A DNA stretch of 64,000 bases from Spirosoma aerolatum (GCF_002056795.1 NZ_CP020104.1:1809001-1873000); one strand, 5' to 3'. Counted from the stretch's first letter, positions 9,404 through 18,636 are shown. The notes: generated from the sequence alone by a model not told the origin. A program made the numbers and translations.

Positions 9404-10048
9404 ATGTCGTTTCCGGTTCCTGAACCTGTCTGGATACATCGTATAGTGCATGAACAGAATTTGCCTGACATAATACGTCACGGTATGTTTTGCCGCCGGG
9501 CTATTCCAGCAGACCCCAATTATATCTTCATTGGCGATAATCAACTAACTCAGGATAGACATGATCACCCGATACCACTGGATAACTACGGCAATTTGGG
9601 TGACTACGTACCGTTCTATTTTGGCCCTCTATCGCCAATGTTATTGAACATTAAAACGGGGCATAGGGGCATTACAAAACGACCACAGGAGGAAATAATT
9701 TACATAAGCTGCAAAGTAGACAGTATAGTAAAGGCCGGGCTACGTTTTGTATTTACCGATGGACAGGCCAAAGACAGGCTGACCGTCTTTTATCAATCGC
9801 TCAACGATTTAGATAAGATAGATTGGGACGTTGTCAAAGCAAAATATTGGTACAATGCAGAAGACGATTGGGACAGACAACGACGTAAACAGGCTGAATT
9901 TCTTGTTTATGAGAAAGTTACGGCAAACCTGATTGATGCAATTGTTGTTTTCAATAAGGAAAAAGCTGATTTTGTAAACGGGCTATTGAACCAGGAAGGG
10001 CGTTCCATTCGCGTACATATCAACCCCGATAACAGGTTTTACTACTAA
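9404..10048 (+). CDS. darT: DarT-like DNA ADP-ribosyltransferase toxin
   Basis: The 214-residue protein matches the DarT (DUF4433) family, which attaches ADP-ribose to thymidine in single-stranded DNA and acts in phage defence and as a toxin. Visible hallmarks are the N-terminal IHRIVHEQNLPDIIRHGM, the YVPFYFGPLSPML block, and the acidic catalytic segment KQAEFLVYEKV with the likely catalytic Glu165. The stop overlaps the start of the next gene (TAATG), so toxin and antitoxin are translationally coupled. It follows the restriction-enzyme stump, fitting a small defence island. The gene is full length with no visible damage. Confidence 0.92.
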   Translation: MSFPVPEPVWIHRIVHEQNLPDIIRHGMFCRRAIPADPNYIFIGDNQLTQDRHDHPIPLDNYGNLGDYVPFYFGPLSPMLLNIKTGHRGITKRPQEEIIYISCKVDSIVKAGLRFVFTDGQAKDRLTVFYQSLNDLDKIDWDVVKAKYWYNAEDDWDRQRRKQAEFLVYEKVTANLIDAIVVFNKEKADFVNGLLNQEGRSIRVHINPDNRFYY

Positions 10049-11097
10049 TGATTCATTTTATAACAGGCGATCTATTAAGCTCCGATGCTCAGGCACTCGT
10101 TAATACTGTTAATACGGTGGGGGTCATGGGGAAAGGTATTGCCTTACAGTTTAAAGAACGTTTCCCACTCAACTTCAAACGGTATAAAGATGCCTGTAAG
10201 ACGGGGGAACTTCAGCCGGGGAAATTATTGCTAGTGCGGGAAACGTCAATAAATGGTGAGAAGATAATTATTAATTTTCCTACCAAGACCGATTGGAAAC
10301 AGCGTTCGAGTTACGCATACATTGAGGCCGGTCTACAGGAATTGGTTCGTGTTATTGAACAGGAAACGATTCAAAGCATTGCTATTCCGCCGTTAGGGTG
10401 TGGCAATGGTGGATTAAAGTGGGAGAAAGTACGCCCTATGATGGAACAGTACTTAGGTAGTTTACCGATTGAGGTATTTATTTTCGAGCCAAACGAAGCC
10501 ATTAAACAAGTCTTACAGAAACAGGAAACCCCAAAAACGGTCCAACTCTCGCCCGCGCGGGCCATGTTGCTCTATGCGCTGTTTTCATATGAAAGTATGG
10601 GAGAACACGCGAGCCTGTTTGTAGCCAACAAATTAGCCTATTTTCTTCAACGGTTAGGCGAAAATTTGCGGCTCAACTTTAAACCTCATCATTACGGGCC
10701 TTACGCCAATGAAGTAGGGCACGTATTATACAAGTTGAACGGAGTTTATATGATGGGCATGGAGCAAAACGAAATAAAGGCGTTTGAATCGCTCCAGCTA
10801 CGCTATGATAAATTAGATGAAGTTAGGGATTACGTTAATAACAACCTACAGCCCGAACAGCGTCAACGGCTCAAGAATCTACTGACGTTAATTGCTGGTT
10901 TTCAGTCGGCTCTATCGCTGGAAGTGTTAGCGTCGGTCGATTTTATTCAGTTCTATGAAGGGATTACATCTGTTGAAGAAGTCTTTGCACGTCTCCAAAA
11001 CTGGTCAGACCGTAAGAAACGATTAATAAAGGAACGCCACGTAGCCATAGCCGTAGAACAGTTGAACGCCTATAAACAGCATCCTGCATTTGCCTGA
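10048..11097 (+). CDS. darG: DarG-like macrodomain antitoxin
   Basis: The 349-residue partner of DarT has a macrodomain in residues 1-155, with NTVNTVGVMGKGIALQFKERFP and the loop PPLGCGNGGLKW, which in this family removes ADP-ribose from DNA. Residues about 170-349 form the alpha-helical C-terminal domain typical of DarG, thought to bind DarT directly. The start codon overlaps the darT stop by one base. The order here is toxin first, antitoxin second. Both parts look intact, so the pair is probably active. Confidence 0.92.
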   Translation: MIHFITGDLLSSDAQALVNTVNTVGVMGKGIALQFKERFPLNFKRYKDACKTGELQPGKLLLVRETSINGEKIIINFPTKTDWKQRSSYAYIEAGLQELVRVIEQETIQSIAIPPLGCGNGGLKWEKVRPMMEQYLGSLPIEVFIFEPNEAIKQVLQKQETPKTVQLSPARAMLLYALFSYESMGEHASLFVANKLAYFLQRLGENLRLNFKPHHYGPYANEVGHVLYKLNGVYMMGMEQNEIKAFESLQLRYDKLDEVRDYVNNNLQPEQRQRLKNLLTLIAGFQSALSLEVLASVDFIQFYEGITSVEEVFARLQNWSDRKKRLIKERHVAIAVEQLNAYKQHPAFA

Positions 11098-11111
11098 TTC
11101 GGGACAATGGA

Positions 11112-11468
11112 TCAAAATCCTACTTCGTACCGCGTTCCTTTTCTGTACTCAATTCCGGCCTGTATTCGCTCGGTCAACTGAGCGGTACTAATTGAAAAGA
11201 GTAATGGTAGTTGTCCTTCCTTACCCCTCTGGTATTTTTTGATGCGCCGTAGCGGGTTATTGAACCGATTTGTATAGGCGTTTCGGATATTATGAGCCAT
11301 GTAATAACATTGGCGTTCGAGGGTGGCTACAGCGTGTTTTGCAGTCAGAAATTGACCTGCTAGGTCGTCAAACGTTGCCCGGTCGTTAGTATATAGGGCT
11401 TTTAGCTGAACGGCCGAAATAAACCGTTGATTTGGTCGCGGGTATTCAATTTCAATGCCTGTAACCAA
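11112..11468 (-). CDS. Uncharacterised 118-residue protein
   Basis: I do not recognise this product. It is basic and has no signal peptide or membrane segment (text such as YPRPNQRFISAVQLKALYTND and RNAYTNRFNNPLRRIKKYQRG). The only usual start in the open frame is a TTG at 11468; the frame stays open to about 11555 without ATG or GTG, and the extension reads VVITCLVTG just before the TTG. It converges on darG, with 14 bp between the two ends, and lies between that gene and tRNA-Thr. It may be part of the acquired region or a remnant. Moderate to low confidence that it is expressed. Confidence 0.4.
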   Translation of the reverse strand: MVTGIEIEYPRPNQRFISAVQLKALYTNDRATFDDLAGQFLTAKHAVATLERQCYYMAHNIRNAYTNRFNNPLRRIKKYQRGKEGQLPLLFSISTAQLTERIQAGIEYRKGTRYEVGF

Positions 11469-11669
11469 GCAGGTAATTACTACCCTAGTTTGGTCCTGTT
11501 CAGGCTGTTCTACTGTGATACTACTGTGAGAATTACGGTCATGAGCTAACCCGGATTAACTTGGTTTGGTCAGTACCAAGTTACAGATAATTGAAATACG
11601 GTTGACGGAATAGTTGACGGATTAACTTTACTAAACCGTATTATAAGTTGTAAAGTACCATAAAGAGAA

Positions 11670-11722
11670 AAAGGCTAATCAGTTGAAAAAGAGCGTTTTC
11701 GCTCTTAAACTGATTAGCCTTT
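11670..11722 (-). terminator. Strong hairpin terminator of tRNA-Thr
   Basis: The outer arms AAAGGCTAATCAGTT (11670-11684) and its exact complement (11708-11722) enclose an inner pair AAGAGCG/CGCTCTT. Read on the minus strand the hairpin is followed by a T-rich stretch (TTTTTCTCTTT). It lies 13 bp beyond the tRNA 3' end, so it most likely terminates tRNA transcription. Confidence 0.85.
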
Positions 11723-11734
11723 AGTCAAAAATAG

Positions 11735-11807
<73 letters not shown>

Positions 11808-11818
11808 TTTTGCGGGTG

Positions 11819-11851
11819 CAAATATAATGGTATGTAATTTAAGAATGCAAG
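11819..11851 (-). promoter_or_regulatory. Bacteroidota-type promoter of tRNA-Thr
   Basis: On the minus strand CTTG (11851-11848) is followed after 21 bp by TATATTTG (11826-11819), close to the Bacteroidota consensus TTTG-N19-TAnnTTTG. It ends 12 bp before the tRNA. Confidence 0.6.
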
Positions 11852-11881
11852 TATCCGGCTTCTTTTTGGTAATTTGCAGCC

Positions 11882-13828
11882 ATGATTTCCATCACAAACC
11901 TCTCATATTACCTCGGTAGCCGGGCTCTTTATGAAAATGCCTCGCTGCATATTAAACCTGGACAGAAAATCGGCCTGATTGGCCTGAACGGTACGGGAAA
12001 ATCGACCCTCCTACGAATTATCAATGGCGAATACCAGGCCGATGGCGGGACAATCTCTAAAGCGGGCGATGTAACCATCGGATTTCTGAATCAGGACTTG
12101 CTATCGTACCAGACTGATGATTCGATTCTGTCCGTAGCGATGCAGGCTTTTGAACGGCAAAATCAGCTACAAAAACAAATCGACGACCTGCTCCACGAGA
12201 TGGAGACCAATTACCGGGATGAACTGGTGGATAAGCTGGGTAAAGTGCAGGAGGAGTTTGATGCCCTGGATGGATATTCGGTACAGGCAAAGGCCGAAGA
12301 AATACTGGAAGGGCTTGGCTTCTCGACGGATGATCTTCAGAAACCTCTACGGACGTTCTCAGGAGGCTGGCGTATGCGCGTTATTCTGGCAAAACTGCTG
12401 TTGCAGAAGCCGTCGCTGCTTATGCTCGATGAGCCAACCAACCACCTTGACTTACCATCGATCCAATGGGTGGAAAAATATATTCAGACCTACGAAGGAG
12501 CCGTAATTGTGGTATCGCACGACCGTGAGTTCCTGGATAATGTGATCGATGTAACGGTGGAAGTATCAGGTGCCAAACTGCATTATTATCCGGGTAATTA
12601 CTCATTCTATCTGGAAGAAAAAGCCTTACGCAACGAGATACAGAAGGGGGCTTACGAGAATCAGCAGGCTAAAATTCGTCAGACTGAACGCTTTATTGAG
12701 CGATTTAAGGCCAAGGCTACGAAAGCTAAGCAGGCCCAAAGCCGGGTGAAACAACTGGCCCGAATGGAACTGGTCGATGCCGTGATCGACGAAACGGCGC
12801 GGGTAAATTTCAAGTTTCAGTTCTCAACCCAACCGGGTCGGCATATTCTGCATCTGGAAGATATTACGAAGCATTATGGTCCCAAACGAATTCTGACCCA
12901 TGCCGATATTCGGCTCGAACGGGGGGATAAAGTAGCCCTGATCGGAGCAAACGGACGGGGTAAATCAACATTGCTACGGATTATTTCGGGTTCGGAACCG
13001 CTCAATGATGGCCGTCGGCAGTTGGGGCATAATGTGTCCTTTAGCTTCTATGCCCAGCACCAGTTGGAATCACTGAATGTAGAAGATACGCTGCTCGACG
13101 AATTGAAACACGCTAACCCTACCAAAACAGAAGGCGAACTTCGGGGCGTACTGGGTTGCTTTCTGTTCTCGAACGAGGAAGTGTTCAAAAAAATCAAAGT
13201 GCTGTCGGGGGGCGAAAAGTCGCGCGTAGCGCTGGCAAAAGTGCTTTTATCACAGGCTAACTTTCTGCTGCTTGACGAGCCGACCAACCACCTCGATATG
13301 CAGTCGGTGAATATTCTGATTCAGGCGCTGGAGCAGTATGAGGGTACGTATGTGGTGGTATCGCACGACCGCTATTTTGTGTCACAGATTGCCAACAAGA
13401 TCTGGTATATCGAAGACGAGCAGATCAAGGAGTACCCTGGTACCTACGATGAATACGAGTGGTGGATGGAAGAGAAAAAGCAGGGCGCAGGGAGTAAGGG
13501 GCAGGGAGCACAGGAACCTAAGGCTGTTGCGACCCCCGCACCTCGCACCGCGCTCCCGGCATCGGATGATGAGCGGAAAGAATGGCAGCGGACGTTGAAA
13601 AAACTAAACCAGCAGGTTGAAGAATCCGAAGCCAAAATAGGGCAACTGGAAGAACGTAAAAAGCGGCTTGAAAACGAACTGGCTGACCCGGCTACGTATG
13701 GCGATGATAAACTTATGCAGGCTAAAAACGACGAATACCGCCGGGTAGTGGCTCAGATTAGCCAGCTACAGGATGAGTGGGAAGCGGCTATGCTTGAGGC
13801 CGAAGTATGGGAGAAGAAATTAGCCTAG
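11882..13828 (+). CDS. ABC-F family ATP-binding protein
   Basis: The 648-residue soluble protein has two ATP-binding cassettes and no membrane part. ABC-F proteins act on the ribosome rather than in transport. Domain 1 has Walker A GLNGTGKST and Walker B LLMLDEPTNHLD. The interdomain linker is arginine- and lysine-rich (FIERFKAKATKAKQAQSR). Domain 2 has GANGRGKST, LSGGEKSR and LLLDEPTNHLD. A C-terminal coiled coil covers about residues 565-648, as in Uup-type members. An unusual low-complexity linker (residues 534-560, KKQGAGSKGQGAQEP and onward) precedes the coiled coil and is encoded by repeat-like DNA. The start fits family length; TAATTTG directly upstream could be a promoter. Confidence 0.93.
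   Translation: MISITNLSYYLGSRALYENASLHIKPGQKIGLIGLNGTGKSTLLRIINGEYQADGGTISKAGDVTIGFLNQDLLSYQTDDSILSVAMQAFERQNQLQKQIDDLLHEMETNYRDELVDKLGKVQEEFDALDGYSVQAKAEEILEGLGFSTDDLQKPLRTFSGGWRMRVILAKLLLQKPSLLMLDEPTNHLDLPSIQWVEKYIQTYEGAVIVVSHDREFLDNVIDVTVEVSGAKLHYYPGNYSFYLEEKALRNEIQKGAYENQQAKIRQTERFIERFKAKATKAKQAQSRVKQLARMELVDAVIDETARVNFKFQFSTQPGRHILHLEDITKHYGPKRILTHADIRLERGDKVALIGANGRGKSTLLRIISGSEPLNDGRRQLGHNVSFSFYAQHQLESLNVEDTLLDELKHANPTKTEGELRGVLGCFLFSNEEVFKKIKVLSGGEKSRVALAKVLLSQANFLLLDEPTNHLDMQSVNILIQALEQYEGTYVVVSHDRYFVSQIANKIWYIEDEQIKEYPGTYDEYEWWMEEKKQGAGSKGQGAQEPKAVATPAPRTALPASDDERKEWQRTLKKLNQQVEESEAKIGQLEERKKRLENELADPATYGDDKLMQAKNDEYRRVVAQISQLQDEWEAAMLEAEVWEKKLA
13481..13560. repeat. Iterated G-rich/C-rich words inside the ABC-F gene
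   Basis: A purine-rich run of GGGAG, GGGGC and GGGAGC words (13481-13513) is followed 20 bp later by a C-rich run with CTCGC and CTCCC words (13531-13560) of roughly opposite composition. It resembles the iterated-word palindromes between genes but is in frame and encodes a low-complexity linker. The arms are not perfect complements. Confidence 0.4.
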
Positions 13829-13847
13829 ACTAGCTAAATGATTGAGT

Positions 13848-13913
13848 GATCGGATTATTGACTGATTGAATAAAGCACACAAGTAAGCTATTCAATCAGT
13901 CAATAATCCGATC
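13848..13913. repeat. Perfect 25-bp-arm palindrome between genes
   Basis: The arms 13848-13872 and 13889-13913 are exact complements, with a 16-base loop. The arm is built of words such as ATTGACTGATTGA. It lies between the ABC-F stop and the radical SAM start, has no downstream T-run, and so is not a standard terminator. Confidence 0.85.
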
Positions 13914-13963
13914 ATTGTTTATATCGTATAAATGAAATATAATTGTATTTTACTTGTACGTGT

Positions 13964-15022
13964 ATGGGCGATTTTAAAAAAGGGCGGGGGGCGCAGTTTA
14001 ATACGGCTAATTCGTTTGCCAGGCATCAATATGAGCCCCTGGAAGGTGACGAATCCTTGGATGATGATTTTCCTGAATCGGCGGTAAAAACGCAGTTTTT
14101 TGAAGAAACGCCTAAGCAGATCATTAGTCGCCCCAATAGCCCTGATATTGGTTTTATGGCCTCTATCAATCCCTATCAGGGGTGCGAACACGGTTGTATT
14201 TACTGCTACGCTCGCCCAACGCATGAATACTGGGGTTTTTCGGCTGGTCTTGATTTTGAGAGTAAAATCATGGTCAAGAAGAATGCACCAGCCCTGCTTG
14301 AAAAACAATTTCAGGCGCGTACGTACAAACCGGTTGTCATTCACTTTTCTGGAAATACCGACTGCTACCAACCCGCTGAGCGAACCTATCAGCTTACCCG
14401 CCAGATGCTGGCAATTTGTCTGCGCTACCGAAACCCGGTTACGATTATCACAAAAAATGCGCTGATTTTGCGGGATCTGGATATACTGAAGCCTTTGGCG
14501 GAGCTCAATCTGGTTAATGTTGCCATTTCCATGACGACCCTAAACGAAAATCTGCGACTCCTGATGGAGCCCCGAACCGTTACGGCTGCTCAGCGGCTAA
14601 AAACGATGGGTGCCTTGCATCGAGCGGGAGTGCCCGTTGGGATTATGACAGCCCCAATCATCCCTAGCCTCAATGACCATGAAATCCCAAAACTGATTGA
14701 ACAGGCTGCCGAGCAGGGAGCTTGCTGGTCGGCTTATACGGTTGTGCGCTTAAATGGTGCTCTGGGACCACTTTTTACCGATTGGCTAAACCAAACATTT
14801 CCCGAACGGGCCGAGCGGGTATTGCACCAGATTGCTGATTGTCATGGTGGTCAACTGGCCGATTCGCGGTTCAAAACCCGTATGTCGGGCGAGGGGCAGT
14901 ATGCGCATCAGATTTCCCAGTTGCATCGTATTGCCTGTCAGAAATACCTGAGCAACCGCCAAATGCCGTCGTTGACAACAGCCCTGTTTCGGCCTGCCGG
15001 TCAGATCGGGCTGTTTGAGTAA
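13964..15022 (+). CDS. Radical SAM protein, PA0069/SplB-like
   Basis: The 352-residue protein carries the radical SAM cluster motif CEHGCIYCYARP (Cys-x3-Cys-x2-Cys, about residues 72-79), which binds a [4Fe-4S] cluster and cleaves S-adenosylmethionine. It belongs to the group annotated as PA0069 family, related to spore photoproduct lyase, whose reaction is not established. The reading frame extends upstream to a TTG at 13943, but the ATG at 13964 (MGDFKKGRGAQ) matches the usual start of the family. It stands alone between the ABC-F gene and a convergent bestrophin gene. Confidence 0.9.
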   Translation: MGDFKKGRGAQFNTANSFARHQYEPLEGDESLDDDFPESAVKTQFFEETPKQIISRPNSPDIGFMASINPYQGCEHGCIYCYARPTHEYWGFSAGLDFESKIMVKKNAPALLEKQFQARTYKPVVIHFSGNTDCYQPAERTYQLTRQMLAICLRYRNPVTIITKNALILRDLDILKPLAELNLVNVAISMTTLNENLRLLMEPRTVTAAQRLKTMGALHRAGVPVGIMTAPIIPSLNDHEIPKLIEQAAEQGACWSAYTVVRLNGALGPLFTDWLNQTFPERAERVLHQIADCHGGQLADSRFKTRMSGEGQYAHQISQLHRIACQKYLSNRQMPSLTTALFRPAGQIGLFE

Positions 15023-15040
15023 CGTGGTTAGAGGGCTACA

Positions 15041-15985
15041 TTACCGATCATACCGAAATCCTGTTTTAGGGTTGTCTGACGATTCGGCCTGCTCCAGGGT
15101 TAGTTTATGATCGAACGATTGCGTTACGGTTTTGTGAATACCTTTACAGATGGTGTCGAGTGGCAGATCGTTTTCGTCGCTACCGAATGGATTTTCAATT
15201 TCTTCGGCAATGACTTCCAGGCTGGCCAGTACATAAAATACGAATACGACCAGCGGGATAACCAGATAATGCAGGTTCGATACATACCCAAGAGGTAATG
15301 TAAGGCAGTACGTAAAAATGAATTTCTTAATAAACGAACTGTAGGAGAAGGGGATAGGTGTGTTTTTGATTCGTTCGCAAGCCCCGCAAATATCCATTAA
15401 TGACTGAATTTCCGGATTGAGAATAAGTAAATGTTCGGCCAACAGGACTTGCCGACGTTGTAGATCAACTACTTTTCCAAAAATAGCCAGGGCAATTTGT
15501 TGGGGAACGTGTTCGTTCATGTGCAGTTGTTGCGCATCAAAAACGGTGCTATTGGTAAACTCGGGTTCGATTGGTCGGCTGCGAAGGTGGTTTTTAAGGG
15601 CAAAGGCGAAATTGGGAATCATGGCTCGGAAAAACGCCCGGCTTTCGGCTTCCGAACTACCCAGCAATTGATCGAGCTTCAAGGCCATGTTTCGGCTATT
15701 ATTGACCAGGCTGCCCCATAACTTCCGGCCTTCCCACCAGCGATCATATGCCGTATTGGTCCGAAAAACCAGTAGCATCGAGATCACAAAGCTCAGCAAG
15801 GTATGCATGAGCGAAAAGTTTTTCAGGTGAGGATTTTCGCTGAGATCGAATAATTCGAGCAGATGAACGATTATAAATGAATAAACGCCTATTCCGATCA
15901 GGGCAGGGGTTAGTTGCCGAACCGTATCGGCCCGATTAAACGCAAGGATAAACCGAATCCATTCTTTCGGGTTATAATTGACCAT
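15041..15985 (-). CDS. Bestrophin-family membrane protein
   Basis: The 314-residue protein matches the bacterial bestrophin/UPF0187 family of ion channels. It has hydrophobic helices near residues 25-45 and 60-80 and again near 215-245. The text NTAYDRWWEGRKLWGSLVNNSRN is the characteristic family block, and EEIENPFGSDENDLPLD near the C terminus is the conserved acidic stretch that in animal homologues contributes to the calcium site. Length is normal. It is transcribed away from the DUF5103 gene; a palindrome fills the space between them. Confidence 0.92.
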   Translation of the reverse strand: MVNYNPKEWIRFILAFNRADTVRQLTPALIGIGVYSFIIVHLLELFDLSENPHLKNFSLMHTLLSFVISMLLVFRTNTAYDRWWEGRKLWGSLVNNSRNMALKLDQLLGSSEAESRAFFRAMIPNFAFALKNHLRSRPIEPEFTNSTVFDAQQLHMNEHVPQQIALAIFGKVVDLQRRQVLLAEHLLILNPEIQSLMDICGACERIKNTPIPFSYSSFIKKFIFTYCLTLPLGYVSNLHYLVIPLVVFVFYVLASLEVIAEEIENPFGSDENDLPLDTICKGIHKTVTQSFDHKLTLEQAESSDNPKTGFRYDR

Positions 15986-16007
15986 AACGATGCTGCGTTG
16001 AGTTAAT

Positions 16008-16065
16008 AATGAACAATGAATAATGCTAAATGGACACCACCATTATTCATTCCCCATTGTTCATT
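16008..16065. repeat. Iterated-word palindrome in divergent gap
   Basis: The left arm AATGAACAATGAATAATG (16008-16025) is matched by a right arm (16041-16065) that has the exact complement plus one extra unit, CCCCATT. The extra unit shows that word copy number differs between arms. It lies between two divergent genes. Confidence 0.75.
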
Positions 16066-16075
16066 TACTTTGTAA

Positions 16076-17395
16076 ATGATGACCCTAAAAGTAACGCTCA
16101 TGCGTGTTTGTATCCCGGTTTTGACCTTTTTATTTTGGTGGATGCCCCTCCTGGCGGTTGCCCAGCAACTCCAGACCATCGACCACATTTACGATTCGCG
16201 GGTGCAAACGGTGCTGTTGTTTCCGCAGGTAAGCGCCAATCTGAACGACCCTGCCCTGACGTTGAATCCGCCTGTGATTTCGCTGGATGAGGAAGTGCCG
16301 CTCCAACTGGAATTCGACGATCTGACGGGAAACTATCGCTCGTTTCGGGCTCGGCTGGTGCATTGCAATGCTGATTGGCAACGGTCCATCCTAAATGACA
16401 TTGAATTTACCTATGAGTATAACGATAACCCAATTACCGAGTATCAAATTTCGGTCAATACCAAGATTCCCTACTTTCATTATCGGTTTACGCTGCCGAA
16501 GGTGAAGCTTCCGGGCAATTATGTGCTCGTTGTGTATGATGAGCGCAACCGAAGTAATATTATCCTGACTCGTCGGTTCATTACCTACCAGAATCGGCTT
16601 AATGTAGCCGCGTCGGCGCGTTTTTCAAGTGATCCAGGCCGTCAGTTTGCCGATCAGCAGATCGATTTTACGATCAATTACCGGGGTTATCAGGTGATTT
16701 CCCCACAAGACGATTTTAAGGTGGTGATTCGGCAGAATTATCGCGACGACCGGACGCTTCGTGGCTTACGGCCAACCAATGTGCAGGCTTTCGACCAAGT
16801 GCTTGAATACCGATTGATTGACCTCAGTAATACGATGCCTGGCGGTAATGAGTTTCGTTTTTTCGATACCCGAACGGTCTTATCCCGCGCTAATTACATC
16901 GACCGTATCGACCGCAATGCCGACCGCAATATTGCTTATGTGCAGGTCGATCAGCCGCGTAGTCGCGGAGCGTATATTCAGAGCGACGATTTTAACGGCA
17001 TGTTTGTTATTGACCATCGGGAAACCGGCAACGGGGCTACCAATGCGGATTATATCGAAACGATTTTTACCCTAAAAACCCCTGAAGTTCCTGGTGTCGA
17101 TATGTTTGTAAATGGGGCATTCAATTTCTGGCAGCTAACCGACCGAAACCGGATGGAGTATGATGCCCTACTGGGTGCTTACCGGGCGTCGATTCTGTTG
17201 AAACAGGGCGTTTATAATTACGATTATATCGTTAAAACTACCGGAGCAAACCCGCGCGTGGATGAGAATTTTGTAGAAGGAAACTATTCGTCAACCGAAA
17301 ATGACTACGAGATTCTGGTTTACCATCGCCCGCCAGCCTCCCGTGCCGATCAACTGGTAGCTTATCAGCGGTTAGGGATCAATAAACGTAAGTAA
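16076..17395 (+). CDS. DUF5103 protein, type IX secretion system plug-like
   Basis: The 439-residue protein starts with a signal peptide (to about residue 31, ending LLAVAQQ). It then follows the DUF5103 pattern: an N-terminal beta domain with LVHCNADWQRS and YHYRFTLPK-like text, and a C-terminal carbohydrate-binding-like fold ending in YNYDYIVKT. In Flavobacterium a protein of this family plugs the lateral opening of the type IX secretion translocon, and the same role is likely here. It is exported to the periplasm or outer membrane. Two in-frame ATGs (16076, 16079) are possible starts. A palindrome ends only about 10 bp before the start. Confidence 0.88.
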   Translation: MMTLKVTLMRVCIPVLTFLFWWMPLLAVAQQLQTIDHIYDSRVQTVLLFPQVSANLNDPALTLNPPVISLDEEVPLQLEFDDLTGNYRSFRARLVHCNADWQRSILNDIEFTYEYNDNPITEYQISVNTKIPYFHYRFTLPKVKLPGNYVLVVYDERNRSNIILTRRFITYQNRLNVAASARFSSDPGRQFADQQIDFTINYRGYQVISPQDDFKVVIRQNYRDDRTLRGLRPTNVQAFDQVLEYRLIDLSNTMPGGNEFRFFDTRTVLSRANYIDRIDRNADRNIAYVQVDQPRSRGAYIQSDDFNGMFVIDHRETGNGATNADYIETIFTLKTPEVPGVDMFVNGAFNFWQLTDRNRMEYDALLGAYRASILLKQGVYNYDYIVKTTGANPRVDENFVEGNYSSTENDYEILVYHRPPASRADQLVAYQRLGINKRK

Positions 17396-17419
17396 GGCGG
17401 GTTTCCACCCGCCTTACTT
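17390..17419. terminator. Bidirectional hairpin terminator
   Basis: Perfect 13-bp arms (AAGTAAGGCGGGT, 17390-17402, and its complement 17407-17419) with a 4-base loop lie between the convergent DUF5103 and ychF genes. The left arm overlaps the DUF5103 stop codon. Confidence 0.75.
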
Positions 17420-17422
17420 TAC

Positions 17423-18523
17423 TCACGCCCCATGCAGGAATTCCATAATATCGCCGTCCTGCACAACATATTCTTTCCCTTCAACGGCCAGTTTGCCAGC
17501 TTCACGAACCCCCGATTCGGTTCTAAATTGCTGAAAATCGGGGAGTTTCATAACCTGCGCCCGGATGAATTTTTTCTCAAAATCGGAGTGGATTACCCCC
17601 GCTGCCTGAGGGGCTTTCCAGCCACGGTGGATAGTCCAGGCCCGAACTTCTTTTACCCCAGCCGTGAAGTACGTGATCAGGCCCAGCAACTTATACGATG
17701 CTTTGATGAGTTTGCTCAACCCCGATTCGGTCAGGCCATACTCGCCCAGAAACATCTCCCGTTCTTCGGGATCTTCCATTTCGGCAATTTGCGACTCAAT
17801 GCCCGCACTAATAATAACCACATCGGCACCTTCGTCTTTCACGGCCTCGCGAAGGGCATCTGAGTAGGCATTTCCGTTTGGCAAGGAGCCTTCATCAACG
17901 TTTGCCACGTAGATTACCGGCTTGACGGTCAGCAGCGCAATATCGCCAATGGCCGCTTCACGTTCTTCGGGCGACAGGGCCACCGTACGGGCACTTTTGC
18001 CTGCTTCCAGAGCAGTTTTATAGTGCTTCAGAATTTCCAGTTCGGCTTTGGCTTTAGCATCTCCAACCTGAGCGGCTTTCGAAATACGCTGAATTTTTTT
18101 GTCAACGGATTCTAAATCTTTCAGTTGCAATTCAGCGTCGATGATTTCCTTGTCAGCGATTGGATTGACCTTGCCTTCGACATGTACGATGTTGTCGTCT
18201 TCAAAGCAGCGAATCACATGCACAATGGCGTCGACTTCACGGATATTGGCCAGGAACTTATTGCCTAAACCAGCGCCCTGGCTTGCTCCTTTTACGAGGC
18301 CGGCAATATCAACAAACTCGATGATGGTTGGCACCACTTTCTGTGGTTTTACCAGCCCTTCGAGTATATCCAGTCGTTCGTCGGGGACGGTTACCACACC
18401 GACGTTTGGTTCTATTGTACAGAACGGATAGTTGGCGGCTTCGGCCTTTCCGCTCGAAATCGCATTAAACAGCGTCGATTTACCCACATTGGGTAAACCC
18501 ACGATTCCACATTGTAAACCCAT
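17423..18523 (-). CDS. ychF: Redox-regulated ATPase YchF (OLA1 family)
   Basis: The 366-residue Obg-related P-loop protein of the YchF/OLA1 family prefers ATP and binds ribosomes. The P-loop GLPNVGKST is at residues 9-17, the switch region contains [17 protein letters not shown], the nucleotide-specificity loop reads YVANVDEG, and a C-terminal TGS domain (about 280-366) includes [22 protein letters not shown]. Length and domains are complete. Its predicted promoter lies about 115 bp upstream, so the iterated palindrome at 18533-18629 would be part of its 5' UTR. Confidence 0.96.
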   Translation of the reverse strand: MGLQCGIVGLPNVGKSTLFNAISSGKAEAANYPFCTIEPNVGVVTVPDERLDILEGLVKPQKVVPTIIEFVDIAGLVKGASQGAGLGNKFLANIREVDAIVHVIRCFEDDNIVHVEGKVNPIADKEIIDAELQLKDLESVDKKIQRISKAAQVGDAKAKAELEILKHYKTALEAGKSARTVALSPEEREAAIGDIALLTVKPVIYVANVDEGSLPNGNAYSDALREAVKDEGADVVIISAGIESQIAEMEDPEEREMFLGEYGLTESGLSKLIKASYKLLGLITYFTAGVKEVRAWTIHRGWKAPQAAGVIHSDFEKKFIRAQVMKLPDFQQFRTESGVREAGKLAVEGKEYVVQDGDIMEFLHGA

Positions 18524-18532
18524 AGATCAAAT

Positions 18533-18629
18533 GTGAAAGAGCGAAAGACCGGGCCGCCGGAGCGGTGAAAGAGCGAAAAGCCATCTGGACTTTTCGCTCT
18601 TTTGCTCTTTCACTCTTTCGCTCTTTAGT
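18533..18629. repeat. GTGAAAGAG-type palindrome in the ychF 5' UTR
   Basis: The arms are built from GTGAAAGAGCGAAAG and its complement. The inner arms 18568-18580 and 18590-18602 are perfect (13 bp), and the loop contains GCCATCTGG, close to the CCATCCGG core of two other copies. It spans from just after the predicted ychF transcription start to about 10 bases before its ATG. Confidence 0.85.
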
Positions 18630-18636
18630 TTTTTTG

